Counted from the stretch's first letter, positions 7,807 to 17,076 are shown. The stretch: DNA of 48,006 nucleotides from Candidatus Omnitrophota bacterium (GCA_015233145.1 JADFYI010000010.1:1-48006), one strand, 5' to 3'. Notes: generated by a model from the sequence alone, not told the origin. Translations and numbers: made by a program.

Positions 7807-9080
7807 TGGCGATTACGCTTAACACCGGGTATTTGAAGAATTTTGTCAGTAATGATGAGATGAATGCTTTTGCGGCGCCCGTTCAAAAGGCCCAGCAGGA
7901 CCTTCACAATAAAACAGGCGCAGGCCATGATTTTTTAGGCTGGGTTAACCTCCCTTCCAACACTCCTGATGCGCTTGTGGCTGAACTTTCAGCCCTGGGC
8001 CGTGAGGTGCGTGAAAACTCTGAAGCCATTATTTCCGTCGGTATTGGCGGCTCGTATCTTGGCATTCGCTCAACGCTTGAGTTTTTGGGTGGTGATTCTG
8101 GCGTTCCTGTTTATTACGCCGGGCATAACATGGCAACGTCAGATATGGCGAGGATCCTTAAAGTCATTGAAAAAAAGAATGTGACTGTGGTTGTGATTTC
8201 AAAGTCCGGCACCACAACCGAGCCTGCGGTGGCATTTCGTATTATTGATCTTGCCATGCGCAGGAAATACAGCAGCGCGGAACTTAAAAAGCGCATCATT
8301 TGCGTGACTGATGAAAAAAAAGGCGCCCTGCGCCAGATTGCGGATAAAGAGGGCTACCGTTCCTATATTATCCCCGACGATGTCGGCGGTCGTTTTTCGG
8401 TTCTGACGCCTGTGGGCCTTGTGCCATTGGCCTTGGCTGGTGTGGATATCAAGGCGTTTGTGGAAGGGTTTCGTGCAGGAGAAAAAGAATATGCCAACCC
8501 TGATCTTTTAAAGAACGCCTGCTATCAATATGCGGTTATCCGCAATGTCCTTTATCGGAAGGGCAAATGTATCGAGATGATGGCGTCTTTTTATCCGAAT
8601 GTCCAGTATGTTTGCGAGTGGTGGAAACAGCTTTATGGCGAGAGCGAGGGAAAAGGCGGCAAAGGGATTTTTCCGGCGTCAACCATTCTTTCCACAGACC
8701 TCCATTCCATGGGCCAGCTCATGCAGGACGGGATGCGCAATATTTTTGAAACGTTTTTAATGATTGACAACGTTTTGGACAGGGTTTCCATCCCGTCCCA
8801 GGCCGAGGATACCGACAAGTTTAATTGCGTTGCCGGCAAGGACCTGGACTGGGTCAACAAGCAGGCCTACAAGGCTACGTCGGATGCGCATTATGAAGGC
8901 GGAGTCCCTAATTTGACAATAACGCTTGATAAAGCCGACGCGTTTCATATCGGCCAGCTTTATTATTTCTTCGAGAAGGGTGTTGGTATTTCCGGGTATC
9001 TTTTGGGAGTCAACCCCTTTGACCAGCCCGGAGTCGAGGCGTATAAGAAGAAAATGTTTGTTCTTCTCGGCAAGAAATAG
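7806..9080 (+). CDS. pgi: Glucose-6-phosphate isomerase
   Basis: This is the short bacterial form (424 residues) of the enzyme interconverting glucose-6-phosphate and fructose-6-phosphate. Motifs are VGIGGSYLGIRS (78-89, sugar-phosphate loop), ISKSGTTTEPA (131-141, phosphate-binding serine/threonine cluster), the catalytic-glutamate region GESEGKGGKGIFPAS, SDAHYEGGVPN with the ring-opening histidine, and the C-terminal lysine region EAYKKKMF. Every expected block is present. It overlaps the preceding gene by one base. It lies near glgM/glgE, for which glucose phosphates are the upstream substrates, although those genes are not in the same operon. Confidence 0.94.
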   Translation: MAITLNTGYLKNFVSNDEMNAFAAPVQKAQQDLHNKTGAGHDFLGWVNLPSNTPDALVAELSALGREVRENSEAIISVGIGGSYLGIRSTLEFLGGDSGVPVYYAGHNMATSDMARILKVIEKKNVTVVVISKSGTTTEPAVAFRIIDLAMRRKYSSAELKKRIICVTDEKKGALRQIADKEGYRSYIIPDDVGGRFSVLTPVGLVPLALAGVDIKAFVEGFRAGEKEYANPDLLKNACYQYAVIRNVLYRKGKCIEMMASFYPNVQYVCEWWKQLYGESEGKGGKGIFPASTILSTDLHSMGQLMQDGMRNIFETFLMIDNVLDRVSIPSQAEDTDKFNCVAGKDLDWVNKQAYKATSDAHYEGGVPNLTITLDKADAFHIGQLYYFFEKGVGISGYLLGVNPFDQPGVEAYKKKMFVLLGKK

Positions 9081-9103
9081 CATATGTTTAGAGGAGAAAG
9101 GCC

Positions 9104-9583
9104 ATGCGAATAGTTTTGATTCTTATTTGCATGGCTTTTTTTTCATCCTGCGCCAGCCTGAACACCGATGTTATTCATAATATCAAAAGGCATGCTTTTA
9201 CTTATAGGAAGGCTGTTATCCTCGGTGATGGCGTGGCTTCCGAAGTGGCTGAAAAGTCTGGGAAAAGCCCGGATGTTTTGGTGTTATACCGTGTCGAGAG
9301 AGTGTCCGTTGCCTCTTCCCATCGCTTCAAGCAAACTCCTTTTATGAAAGACGTTGCCGCCAGCTTACGCGCCATGGCATCTTCCGGCGATTTTTGGGAG
9401 ATTGTGGTGGCGGAACGCGCGCGTCCGCTTTTTACAGCTGTTTTAGGGGGCATGAGAGACCAGGAATTGTCCGCATTAACGGGCCGGTTTGTTTTTGCCG
9501 CAAGGGCAGAAAAAGACCAGTTGCTTCAATCCCAGATCACCCGCGTTTTTTCTTCTAAAATGAAAATGGAATATGTTCGGTAA
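9104..9583 (+). CDS. Small putative lipoprotein
   Basis: This 159-residue protein starts MRIVLILICMAFFSSCASL, a short signal peptide with the lipobox-like FSSC, so it is probably lipidated at Cys16. The rest is a small globular domain I do not recognise; it contains DVLVLYRVERVSV and FWEIVVAERARPL. A GAGGAGA ribosome site precedes the ATG. It is 23 nt after pgi and ends six bases before the convergent glgM stop. I cannot assign a function. Confidence 0.6.
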   Translation: MRIVLILICMAFFSSCASLNTDVIHNIKRHAFTYRKAVILGDGVASEVAEKSGKSPDVLVLYRVERVSVASSHRFKQTPFMKDVAASLRAMASSGDFWEIVVAERARPLFTAVLGGMRDQELSALTGRFVFAARAEKDQLLQSQITRVFSSKMKMEYVR

Positions 9584-9589
9584 GGCCGT

Positions 9590-10789
9590 TTAAAGGAGCG
9601 ACTGGTAAAGCGTGTGGGTTTTTTGCGCGATGGACGACCAGCTAAATGCATTCACGGCGCGTTTTCGTCCGGCCTGGCCCATCTTGGCGCGCAGGTCAGG
9701 ATTTTTCATTAAAAAGTTAATTTTTTCCGCAAAAGCGCGTTCGAATTTCTCCGGGGATTTCGGCTCGAAAGTCCCGGGCTGGCCCTGTTCTACGGGCACC
9801 AGAATTCCGGTGTCATTGTCTGTCACAACTTCTTTAATCCCACCCACGGCGCTCGCCACAATTGGAACTTCACAGGCCATGGCTTCCAGGTTAATGATCC
9901 CAAAAGGCTCATAAATGGAGGGGCAGGCAAAAAGGGCGGCATGGGAATAAAGCGCCACCTTGGTCGGTGTGTCGAGCATTTCCGGAATCCAGATAACGCC
10001 GTTGCGTGTTTTTTGGATGGCGGATACGTGCGTTTTCATTTCTACCGCAATTTCCGGCGTGTCAGGCGCGCCGGCGCATAAGACCACCTGAAAATCCCTG
10101 TCCATATGGTTGATGGCATTGACCAGGTGAATAATGCCTTTCTGGCGCGTGATGCGCCCGACGAAAAGGACGTAGGGCTTGTCAGGATCAATGCCGAGAG
10201 GCGCCAGCCGTTCACTCTGGGAAACGCGGTGGTATTCGTTTAAGTCAATGCCGTTATGGATAATATGGATTTTTTGAGACTCAACGTTATAAAGCTTAAG
10301 GATATCGTTCTTTGTTTCCTGGGAAACCGCAATCACGGCATCTGCCATTTCAATGGCTGTTTTTTCAACCCAGCAGCTGAAGTCATACCCGCCGGCGAGT
10401 TGTTCCCGCTTCCAGGGGCGCAAAGGCTCCAGCGAGTGGGTTGTGACCACAAGGGGGATGGAATAATTTTGTTTGGCCATAATTCCGGCCAAATGCGTGT
10501 ACCAGGTGTGGGCGTGGACAATGTCAGCGTCAATGGCCGTGGTGTTAAAATCAAGGCAGCGCTGGATCGCGCCGAACACAGGCCTTAAAGGAACAGGGGC
10601 AGAGTAGCCGTTATTGTTTAAAGGAAATCCTGTGACACAAAGGTTGGTGCTTTGAAAGCGTTGATTGCCAAAACAACGGACATCCACCTTACAGAGCTTG
10701 GCCAGTTCCCGGCTGAGATAATCCACATGGATACCAGCCCCGCCGTAGACAGCGGGTGGATACTCGTTGGTGAGGAGTAAAATTTTCAT
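9590..10789 (-). CDS. glgM: GT4 glycogen synthase / maltose-1-phosphate synthase (GlgM type)
   Basis: This GT-B fold glycosyltransferase of family 4 (399 residues) begins MKILLLTNEYPPAVYGGAGIH, the signature of the Corynebacterium/Mycobacterium GlgA-GlgM group. The nucleotide-sugar half carries VLFVGRITRQKG and the EX7E motif EPFGIINLEAMAC, followed by VASAVGGIKEVV. In mycobacteria GlgM joins ADP-glucose to glucose-1-phosphate to give alpha-maltose-1-phosphate, the substrate of GlgE. A divergent glgE 150 bp away makes this role much more likely here than plain alpha-1,4-chain elongation, though the enzyme may do both. I see no clear Shine-Dalgarno sequence before the ATG at 10789. Confidence 0.85.
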   Translation of the reverse strand: MKILLLTNEYPPAVYGGAGIHVDYLSRELAKLCKVDVRCFGNQRFQSTNLCVTGFPLNNNGYSAPVPLRPVFGAIQRCLDFNTTAIDADIVHAHTWYTHLAGIMAKQNYSIPLVVTTHSLEPLRPWKREQLAGGYDFSCWVEKTAIEMADAVIAVSQETKNDILKLYNVESQKIHIIHNGIDLNEYHRVSQSERLAPLGIDPDKPYVLFVGRITRQKGIIHLVNAINHMDRDFQVVLCAGAPDTPEIAVEMKTHVSAIQKTRNGVIWIPEMLDTPTKVALYSHAALFACPSIYEPFGIINLEAMACEVPIVASAVGGIKEVVTDNDTGILVPVEQGQPGTFEPKSPEKFERAFAEKINFLMKNPDLRAKMGQAGRKRAVNAFSWSSIAQKTHTLYQSLL

Positions 10790-10872
10790 TATGAATATAA
10801 TATTACTGAAACACGAAGAATAAGCAAGGTTATTAAAAGAAAAACAGGGTGTTTTTGTTTTCCAACTTGTTA

Positions 10873-10901
10873 TTCAAAAATAAACGCAGTGGTGTTAAAA
10901 T
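10873..10901 (+). promoter_or_regulatory. putative glgE promoter
   Basis: TTCAAA (10873-10878), a 17-nt spacer and TAAAAT (10896-10901) lie in the 150-bp gap between divergent glgM and glgE. This would give a leader of about 30 nt with GGAAAGGA before the glgE ATG. The -35 match is only partial. Confidence 0.45.
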
Positions 10902-10939
10902 GCCTGATATTAATTTTATCCCCTTTGGAAAGGACTGTT

Positions 10940-12949
10940 ATGGCTAAGAAGGCATCAGCTGTTAAGCAAACCCCTCGGGCTCTGAGAGTTATGATTGAAA
11001 AAGTGACTCCGGAAATCGACGGGGGCGCTTTTCCTGTCAAGCGCATCACAGGAGAGCGCGTTGTTGTGCGCGCCAATGTTTTTGCTGACGGCCATGATGA
11101 AGTGAAAGCTGAGATTTTGTACCGCAGTGAAGAGACGAAAGCCTGGCAGAAAATCCCGATGCGTTCTTTAGGCAACGACGGCTGGGTGGCTTCGTTTCTG
11201 ATTGAGAAAGAGACGGCCTATTTTTATACCGTGCGCGGGTATGTTTGCGAGTTTTCTTCCTGGTGCCACGACCTTAAAAAAAGGGTGGATGCGGGGCGGG
11301 ATGTTACAGTCGACCTTCAGATCGGAAGTGCCTTTTTGAAAGAGGCGGCAAGCCGCGCCACAGGTGAGGCCGCTCAAAAGCTTTTGCAATGGGCTGAGGA
11401 ATTTGCAGCGCCCAAGAATGTTTCCTCCGCGATAAAACTCGCGTTGGGCGAAGAGCTTTATAAACTTATGGATGAGCATCTGGATTTAAATAAAAGCGTG
11501 CTTTATCCCAAGGAATTAAAGGTTAATGTTGAGCGCGGCAAGGCTGCGTTCAGCAGTTGGTATGAACTTTTCCCAAGATCCTGGGGGGAGAAACCCGGCG
11601 AGCACGGGACATTTAAGAGCTGTGAACGGATTTTGCCTGAAATCGCGCGCATGGGGTTTGACATCATTTATCTTCCGCCGATTCATCCCATTGGCACAGC
11701 TTTTCGCAAAGGAAAAAACAACTCCACCAAAGCCGCTCCCTCAGACCCTGGCTCGCCTTGGGCGATTGGTTCAAGCGAGGGCGGGCATAAAGCCGTAAAT
11801 CCGCTTTTGGGCACCCTCGAAGATTTTCGCTCCTTTGTCAAAAAGGCCCAGGAGCATAACCTTGAGGTGGCGCTGGATATTGCCTACCAGTGCTCGCCGG
11901 ACCATCCTTATCTTAAGGAACATCCGGCATGGTTTAAATGGCGCCCGGATGGCACGGTTCAGTATGCGGAAAATCCGCCGAAAAAATATGAAGACATTGT
12001 GCCTTTTAATTTTGAGACTGACGACCGGCTGGGGCTTTGGGAAGAGTTAAAAAGCATTATTGTTTTTTGGGTTGAGCAGGGGGTCAAGGTTTTTCGGATT
12101 GATAACCCGCACACCAAGCCTTTTCTTTTTTGGGATTGGATGATTTCTGAAGTCAGGAAAGATCATCCTGACGTCATGTTTCTTGCCGAGGCCTTTACGC
12201 GGCCGAATATCATGTACCGCCTGGCCAAGGGCGGGTTTACCCAGTCGTATACGTATTTTACCTGGCGCAATACCAAAAAAGAATTTACCGACTACCTGAC
12301 AGAGCTGACCCACGGCGAGGTTGCTGAATTTTTCCGCCCGAATTTCTGGCCGAATACGCCTGATATTTTAGCTGATCATTTGCAATACGGCGGCAGGCCT
12401 GTGTTTGTGCTGCGCGCAGTTTTAGCCGCAACGCTTTCCTCCAACTTTGGCGTTTACGGCCCGGCATTCGAGCTTTGCGTGAACGAGCCCCTGGCAGGCA
12501 AAGAAGAATATACGGATTCGGAAAAGTATGAAATAAAAAACTGGGACTGGAACCGCGCCGGGAATATCAAGGATGTCCTCACAAAACTGAACAAAATTCG
12601 CCGTGAAAACCCGGCACTGCATATGACCCGCAATATCCGTTTTTGCAATATTAACAATGACCAGCTCCTGGCGTTTTATAAAGCCACAGGCGACTATTCG
12701 AATATTGTGATTGTGATTGTCAATCTTGATTCCCGCCATCCTCAAAGCGGAACCCTGGAGCTTCCGATTCATGAATTCGGCATTTCTAAAGACCGGCCTT
12801 ATGCTGCCCACGACCTTCTGACAGATGAAAAGTTTATTTGGCAGGGGGAAAAGAATTTTGTGGAACTAAAGGCTGTGAAATCTATGGCGCACATCATCCG
12901 GGTGACCAAAGAACTCCACCGCGAGCAAGATTTCGATTATTTCCTGTGA
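10940..12949 (+). CDS. glgE: Alpha-1,4-glucan:maltose-1-phosphate maltosyltransferase
   Basis: This GH13_3 enzyme (669 residues; characterised homologues about 675-700) transfers maltosyl units from maltose-1-phosphate onto alpha-glucan with release of phosphate. The N-terminal part (1 to about 195) is the beta-sandwich plus helical-bundle region. The TIM barrel shows YLPPIHPIGTAFRKGKNN (244-261), ALDIAYQCSPDHPYL (311-325), FRIDNPHTKP (385-394, nucleophile Asp388) and LAEAFTRP (415-422, acid/base Glu417); the last two sit six residues before the Streptomyces positions 394 and 423. The QCSPDHP and NPHTKP blocks separate GlgE from amylases. I chose ATG 10940 because GGAAAGGA precedes it; an upstream start at 10889 would precede the predicted -10 box. 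No treS or pep2 is nearby, so the substrate comes from GlgM. Confidence 0.94.
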   Translation: MAKKASAVKQTPRALRVMIEKVTPEIDGGAFPVKRITGERVVVRANVFADGHDEVKAEILYRSEETKAWQKIPMRSLGNDGWVASFLIEKETAYFYTVRGYVCEFSSWCHDLKKRVDAGRDVTVDLQIGSAFLKEAASRATGEAAQKLLQWAEEFAAPKNVSSAIKLALGEELYKLMDEHLDLNKSVLYPKELKVNVERGKAAFSSWYELFPRSWGEKPGEHGTFKSCERILPEIARMGFDIIYLPPIHPIGTAFRKGKNNSTKAAPSDPGSPWAIGSSEGGHKAVNPLLGTLEDFRSFVKKAQEHNLEVALDIAYQCSPDHPYLKEHPAWFKWRPDGTVQYAENPPKKYEDIVPFNFETDDRLGLWEELKSIIVFWVEQGVKVFRIDNPHTKPFLFWDWMISEVRKDHPDVMFLAEAFTRPNIMYRLAKGGFTQSYTYFTWRNTKKEFTDYLTELTHGEVAEFFRPNFWPNTPDILADHLQYGGRPVFVLRAVLAATLSSNFGVYGPAFELCVNEPLAGKEEYTDSEKYEIKNWDWNRAGNIKDVLTKLNKIRRENPALHMTRNIRFCNINNDQLLAFYKATGDYSNIVIVIVNLDSRHPQSGTLELPIHEFGISKDRPYAAHDLLTDEKFIWQGEKNFVELKAVKSMAHIIRVTKELHREQDFDYFL

Positions 12950-12957
12950 GCCCGGTT

Positions 12958-13012
12958 CCCAACCGCGCAGGTCCGACCTGCGCGGTTGGGTGGGTTTTGT
13001 TGATTTTTTATC
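12958..13012 (+). terminator. intrinsic terminator of glgE
   Basis: A perfect 15-bp stem, CCCAACCGCGCAGGT (12958-12972) with ACCTGCGCGGTTGGG (12976-12990), encloses only CCG. It is followed by a T-rich tract, TTTTGTTGATTTTTT. It begins 9 nt after the glgE stop. The other side lacks a T-run, so it mainly serves the + strand. Confidence 0.8.
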
Positions 13013-13036
13013 AAAGTTTTAAAAGGTTCTGGTTGG

Positions 13037-14371
13037 TTACAGTAAGTCGCTCGCGAGTTCTGCCAGGTGAGAGCGTTCGCCTTTTTCCAAAAAGATATGG
13101 GTATAGATTTTTTGCCCCTGCATTTTGTCGATCAGGTAACTTAAGCCGTTGGAGTAAATGTCCAGGTATGGATGATCGATTTGAAAGATGTCGCCGGTAA
13201 AAACCATTTTTGTATTTTCTCCGGCGCGGGTAATAATGGTTTTGATTTCATGGGGCGTCAGGTTTTGCGCTTCATCCACAATAAAATAGGTGTCCACCAG
13301 GCTCCGGCCTCGGATATAGGCGAGAGGGGCGATCACAAGCTTTTCTTCATCGAGAAGTTTCTGGAATTTTTTGCCCTTGCGTTCAATGTTTTCAATCAGC
13401 TTGTCCTGGATAACGCCAAGGTTGTCGTAAAGGGGCTGCATGTAGGGGTTGATCTTTTCATCCACACTGCCCGGCAAATATCCCAAATCCTTGTTGGATA
13501 ACGCCACAATAGGCCGCGCCAGAAACACCTGTTTGTAGTTATCACGTTGTTCCAGCGCCGCGGCAAGCGCCAGAAGCGTTTTTCCTGTGCCAGCCTTGCC
13601 CGATACAGTCACAAGCCGGATGTCTTCATTTAAGAGCGCGTGCAAGGCGAACATCTGCTCGACGTTGCGGGGTTTGATTCCCGAAGCATTGACCTTGGTA
13701 ATGTGCTTGATCACCATATCAGAGGGGTCCACATACCCGAGCGCGGAGAATTCTTTGTTCCTGACAACCACAAACTCGTTGGGATGAAACTGCGACCGCG
13801 ACTTAAGGCTTTTAAGCGGGATTTTTTTCTCGTCATGGCAAAGTTTGTGGATCAGTTCCCGCGACACGTTTTCCTCGAAGCGGTAGCCTTTATAGATCGT
13901 GGAGATATCTTTCACATGGTCGGTCTGGTAATCTTCGGCAATCAAGTGCACAGCCTTGGCCTTCATGCGCAGGTTCACGTCTTTGGTAACGAGCGTCACT
14001 TCGCGCTGGGGCGTTTCTTTGGCCAGGCAGTAGGCGCAGTTTAAGATTTTATGGTCAGGCTTGGCATCTTCAAAGTGGGGCTTTAAATCAGGGTGAAATT
14101 TTCTGTCGAGCTTGATAATCAAAAGCCCTTTGTTTTTTCCGATCGGCAGCCCGCCGTTAAATACGCCATCACCGGATATTTCATCAAGTTCCTTTAAAAA
14201 ATGACGGGCATGAAAATTAAGGGTTTCGTTGCCTTTCTTGAACCTGTCAAGTTCTTCAAGCACCGTGATGGGGAGAACCACGTCGTGTTCTTTAAACTGG
14301 TGGAGGCAGGCGCTGTCGTGGAGGATGACGTTGGTATCAAGAACAAATAATTTTGTATTTTTTGAGGCCAT
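13037..14371 (-). CDS. PIN-domain/PhoH-family ATPase (PhoH2 type)
   Basis: This 444-residue protein joins an N-terminal PIN ribonuclease domain (VLDTNVILHDS near residue 10) to a C-terminal PhoH-type RNA-helicase-like ATPase. The ATPase half shows Walker A SGKAGTGKT (257-265), FLARPIV, a Walker B in FIVDEAQNLTP and the sensor VFTGDIFQID. The architecture is that of PhoH2 proteins, which unwind and cleave RNA in mycobacteria, and of B. subtilis YlaK. I chose ATG 14371 because GGAAGGTG lies just upstream; a longer start at 14407 would overlap the region before the -10 box. It is a stand-alone gene, divergent from the DUF3108 lipoprotein and convergent with glgE. Confidence 0.88.
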   Translation of the reverse strand: MASKNTKLFVLDTNVILHDSACLHQFKEHDVVLPITVLEELDRFKKGNETLNFHARHFLKELDEISGDGVFNGGLPIGKNKGLLIIKLDRKFHPDLKPHFEDAKPDHKILNCAYCLAKETPQREVTLVTKDVNLRMKAKAVHLIAEDYQTDHVKDISTIYKGYRFEENVSRELIHKLCHDEKKIPLKSLKSRSQFHPNEFVVVRNKEFSALGYVDPSDMVIKHITKVNASGIKPRNVEQMFALHALLNEDIRLVTVSGKAGTGKTLLALAAALEQRDNYKQVFLARPIVALSNKDLGYLPGSVDEKINPYMQPLYDNLGVIQDKLIENIERKGKKFQKLLDEEKLVIAPLAYIRGRSLVDTYFIVDEAQNLTPHEIKTIITRAGENTKMVFTGDIFQIDHPYLDIYSNGLSYLIDKMQGQKIYTHIFLEKGERSHLAELASDLL

Positions 14372-14419
14372 AAACACCTTCCGGTTGGTAAAATAGGCTC
14401 GCAACAAAATTTCTAACTA

Positions 14420-14448
14420 ATTATAAGTTCGCTTTTTATGATAACAAA
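14420..14448 (-). promoter_or_regulatory. putative promoter of the PIN-PhoH gene
   Basis: On the minus strand TTTGTT (14443-14448), a 17-nt spacer and TATAAT (14420-14425) would start transcription about 45 nt before the ATG at 14371. The -10 is perfect, the -35 weak. The TTATAA core is nearly palindromic, and on the + strand TATAAG (14422-14427) sits 10 nt before the divergent ATG at 14438. Confidence 0.5.
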
Positions 14449-15280
14449 ACCTTTCTCCACAATTTTTTTTCTCGCTCTCATAAGTATGGCATTCATTTTT
14501 GGCTGCGCGCCCATGGCCTCAAATGTCATTGATTCCTCTCAGACAGTCAGCCATGACAAGGCTCTTTCCGAGGAGAAAATGCTCCTTTCCGCCAAAGACA
14601 CCGCCCCGTTTCCCGTGGGGGAGCGGCTGGTTTTTAGCGTTCGCTGGCTTATGATCCATGCCGGAGAGATTGTGAGCGAGGTCAAAGGTGTTGAAGACGT
14701 GCATGGCCGCAAGGCGTATCGCATTGAGGTCACGGCGCGCACAGTGGGCTTTTGTTCCAAGCTTTACCGCATTGAAGACCGCTACATTTCCTATATGGAT
14801 GTTGAAGAACTTCACACGCTTCGCTATGAAGAGCACCGCAGGGAAGGCAGTTATGTCCGGGACGCGGTTACGGATTTTGACCAGGAGAATCACAAAGCCC
14901 GTTTCAAGAATTTTACGGACAAAAGTGAAAAAGTTTATGATATCCCCGAGCATGTGCAGGATACGGTTACAGCCGCTTATTATGCCAGGCTTTTGCCGCT
15001 GAAAGTGGGCCGTTCTTTCGGGATCATGGCCGCGAACAGCGAAAGGGTGTTTGACCTTTTTGTCGCGATCCCCAGGATTGAGCGCGTGGCCGGGCTTTCA
15101 GGAAAAGAGGAAGATGCGTTTTTTCTTCAGCCTTTTGCCCACTGCAACGGCCAAAAGGTGCGTGAAGGCAAATTGCATGGCTTTGTGAGCACAGGCAAAG
15201 GAAGGGAGCCGTTGTTGATTGTCATCCAAGCCCCTGTTTTTACCCAAGTGACGGCTGCTCTTGTCAGTGTTAATCAGTAA
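14438..15280 (+). CDS. DUF3108 putative lipoprotein
   Basis: This 280-residue protein starts with a hydrophobic signal segment ending in FIFGC, a plausible lipobox (Cys23). From about residue 58 it matches the DUF3108 pattern: FPVGERLVFSVRWLMIHAGE, then a beta-rich body with the TARTVGFCSKLYRIEDRY and DVQDTVTAAYYAR-like blocks typical of the family. DUF3108 proteins are periplasmic or outer-membrane associated and of unknown function; the fold resembles lipoprotein carriers. No Shine-Dalgarno sequence is visible, and a -10-like TATAAG lies 10 nt before the ATG, so a leaderless message is possible. Confidence 0.75.
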   Translation: MITKPFSTIFFLALISMAFIFGCAPMASNVIDSSQTVSHDKALSEEKMLLSAKDTAPFPVGERLVFSVRWLMIHAGEIVSEVKGVEDVHGRKAYRIEVTARTVGFCSKLYRIEDRYISYMDVEELHTLRYEEHRREGSYVRDAVTDFDQENHKARFKNFTDKSEKVYDIPEHVQDTVTAAYYARLLPLKVGRSFGIMAANSERVFDLFVAIPRIERVAGLSGKEEDAFFLQPFAHCNGQKVREGKLHGFVSTGKGREPLLIVIQAPVFTQVTAALVSVNQ

Positions 15281-15316
15281 GGAAATCGAGGCTGTTAAAA
15301 GACTGCGATTTTTTTA

Positions 15317-15344
15317 TTGCACCTTTTTTTATTTGGTCTAGGAT
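15317..15344 (+). promoter_or_regulatory. putative promoter of the GT39-type gene
   Basis: TTGCAC (15317-15322), a 16-nt spacer and TAGGAT (15339-15344) end 6 nt before the ATG at 15351. If used, the transcript would begin at or next to the start codon. AGGA inside the -10 could instead act as a ribosome site for a message started upstream. Confidence 0.35.
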
Positions 15345-15350
15345 TAAAGC

Positions 15351-16982
15351 ATGAATGTTGCCAACCCCGAAAGGGGTTTTTCTTTTAAAAAATTCTCCTG
15401 GATTGTTTTTGGACTGATCGCGGTGGGGATTGCTTTTCGTTTTTATCAAATCACCCGCAACGATTTTTATTTCTATGACGAGGGCATGTTCCTCAGTTAT
15501 GGCCGCACACTTTTTCATAACTACACTATAAAACCTTCCCACAGTTTTTCTGAAATCCTGCAGGCCATTTTTTACTGGCCGGTTTATGGCTTTTGCACCG
15601 ACCGCCCGTTATGGCAAATGATGGTGGATGCCAGGTTTTTCTGGGGTGGGCTTGAGACGTTTTGGTACGTCCGCTTTCTTTCCGCCGTCATCGGCACCCT
15701 GACCTTGGGGATGGTCTATTTATTTGCGAAGAGGTTTTTTAATTCTAAGGTTACAGCCCTTTTAAGCGTCCTTTTTCTGGCCTTGTTGCCAAGCCATGTT
15801 TTTTATTCGAGGCTGGGGCTTCCAGAGGCCGCCACAACCTTGCTTTTTCTCGCGGGTTTTTATTTTTATTTATTTCCAAGAACGTTGGGGTGGCGAACAT
15901 TTCTTTCCGGAATTCTTTTTGTCTGCGCTTTTTTTACAAACTATCGTTTCTTAATCTTTCCCGGCCTTGTGTTTTTTGCAGAGTTTTTTATCAGTTCTGC
16001 ACAGAAGCGGCCGTTTGACAGGAAGAAATGGCTTTGGAACACCCTTGTCTTTTTCTTTTTTGTTTTTCTGGCATGCCTGTTGAATAACGGGGCGTATTTC
16101 AAAGTCACGTCGGCCTGGTCGCTCCGTCAGATTGACCTGGCGCAGGAACATTTTGCCTGGGCCAATTTATTTTCTTATCCTTATATGCTGTTCCGTTTGG
16201 AGGGCTGGCCTTTTGGCCTCCTTCTTTTGGGCAATATCTATTTTGTTGCGCGTAAAGAGTGGGGAAAATTGCTTCCTTGGGCCATGGTTTGCCTGCAGAT
16301 GGCCTTGTTTTCTTTTTCATCAGACAAGGCTGCCCGGTATGTTGCGGCTGTAACGCCTTTTATGGCCATGTCTGCTGCTGTTCTCATTGTTTCCTTGTTT
16401 CAGGATACTAAGGGCAAGTTTTTTAAAGGCCTGGCAGTGATTTTTTGTATCCTGACCATCGGCATGTGTGTGATGAAGTCAGTCTCGATTGTCAAGAGTC
16501 ATTCGTCGGCAGAAGACGCTGTAAAGTATTTAAAAACCATGGATCCTCATCCTAAAATTGTTACAACCCAGCCGTTAATATTAGGGCTTTTCCTGGATTA
16601 TGGTGATGAGGCTTTATCATGCCCGGATGTTAAAGACCCGGCTTTCTTCAAGCTTTCCGACATGGGCTATCGTTATCTTGTGTTCGGCATGCAGGCGCAT
16701 GTGTCCTGGACAAGGACAGGCGTCAGTTTTGAGGATGATTTGGGCGGGCCATTGGAGTTTTTTGATAAAAGAGTTCAACCGATCAAAACATTTCCTGCCA
16801 TGAGTTCGGGAATGCTTGAGAGGTTTGTTTTTGAGCATAACCAGAACTTAATGGACAGCATTTCTTTCTTGAACGAGATCCTGGCCAATCCTGTGGGCCG
16901 CCGTGTTTATGATTTGCCTCAGGGGGTCTCTGCAATGAAATCCTCTTTGGCGCAGTGGTCGAATGCCAACCAGCAGAATTAA
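15351..16982 (+). CDS. GT39/PMT-like membrane glycosyltransferase
   Basis: This polytopic membrane protein (543 residues, about 10-12 hydrophobic segments) has the GT-C layout: a first transmembrane helix (about 15-33) followed by the acidic pair YDEG (Asp43-Glu44), the usual catalytic site in the first periplasmic loop. FYSRLGLPEA and MVDARFFWGGLETFW-like segments fit the PMT/ArnT superfamily. Such enzymes transfer a sugar from a polyprenyl-phosphate carrier to protein, lipid A or polysaccharide on the outer face of the inner membrane. The acceptor cannot be predicted. It stands alone between the DUF3108 gene and the exported 720-residue protein. Confidence 0.75.
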   Translation: MNVANPERGFSFKKFSWIVFGLIAVGIAFRFYQITRNDFYFYDEGMFLSYGRTLFHNYTIKPSHSFSEILQAIFYWPVYGFCTDRPLWQMMVDARFFWGGLETFWYVRFLSAVIGTLTLGMVYLFAKRFFNSKVTALLSVLFLALLPSHVFYSRLGLPEAATTLLFLAGFYFYLFPRTLGWRTFLSGILFVCAFFTNYRFLIFPGLVFFAEFFISSAQKRPFDRKKWLWNTLVFFFFVFLACLLNNGAYFKVTSAWSLRQIDLAQEHFAWANLFSYPYMLFRLEGWPFGLLLLGNIYFVARKEWGKLLPWAMVCLQMALFSFSSDKAARYVAAVTPFMAMSAAVLIVSLFQDTKGKFFKGLAVIFCILTIGMCVMKSVSIVKSHSSAEDAVKYLKTMDPHPKIVTTQPLILGLFLDYGDEALSCPDVKDPAFFKLSDMGYRYLVFGMQAHVSWTRTGVSFEDDLGGPLEFFDKRVQPIKTFPAMSSGMLERFVFEHNQNLMDSISFLNEILANPVGRRVYDLPQGVSAMKSSLAQWSNANQQN

Positions 16983-17076
16983 ACTTCCTTTCTATTGGAT
17001 AACATCAAAAAAACGCTGCCTTTCTTTACGCCTTGCCATGGTTTATACTTGATTGTGGTGGAGAAGGAGGCTAGGC

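Noticed and set aside
109..12990. Relation between the inverted repeat at 109-159 and the glgE terminator, both containing CAACCGCG.
   Set aside because: Only about eight bases are shared and the rest of the stems differ.
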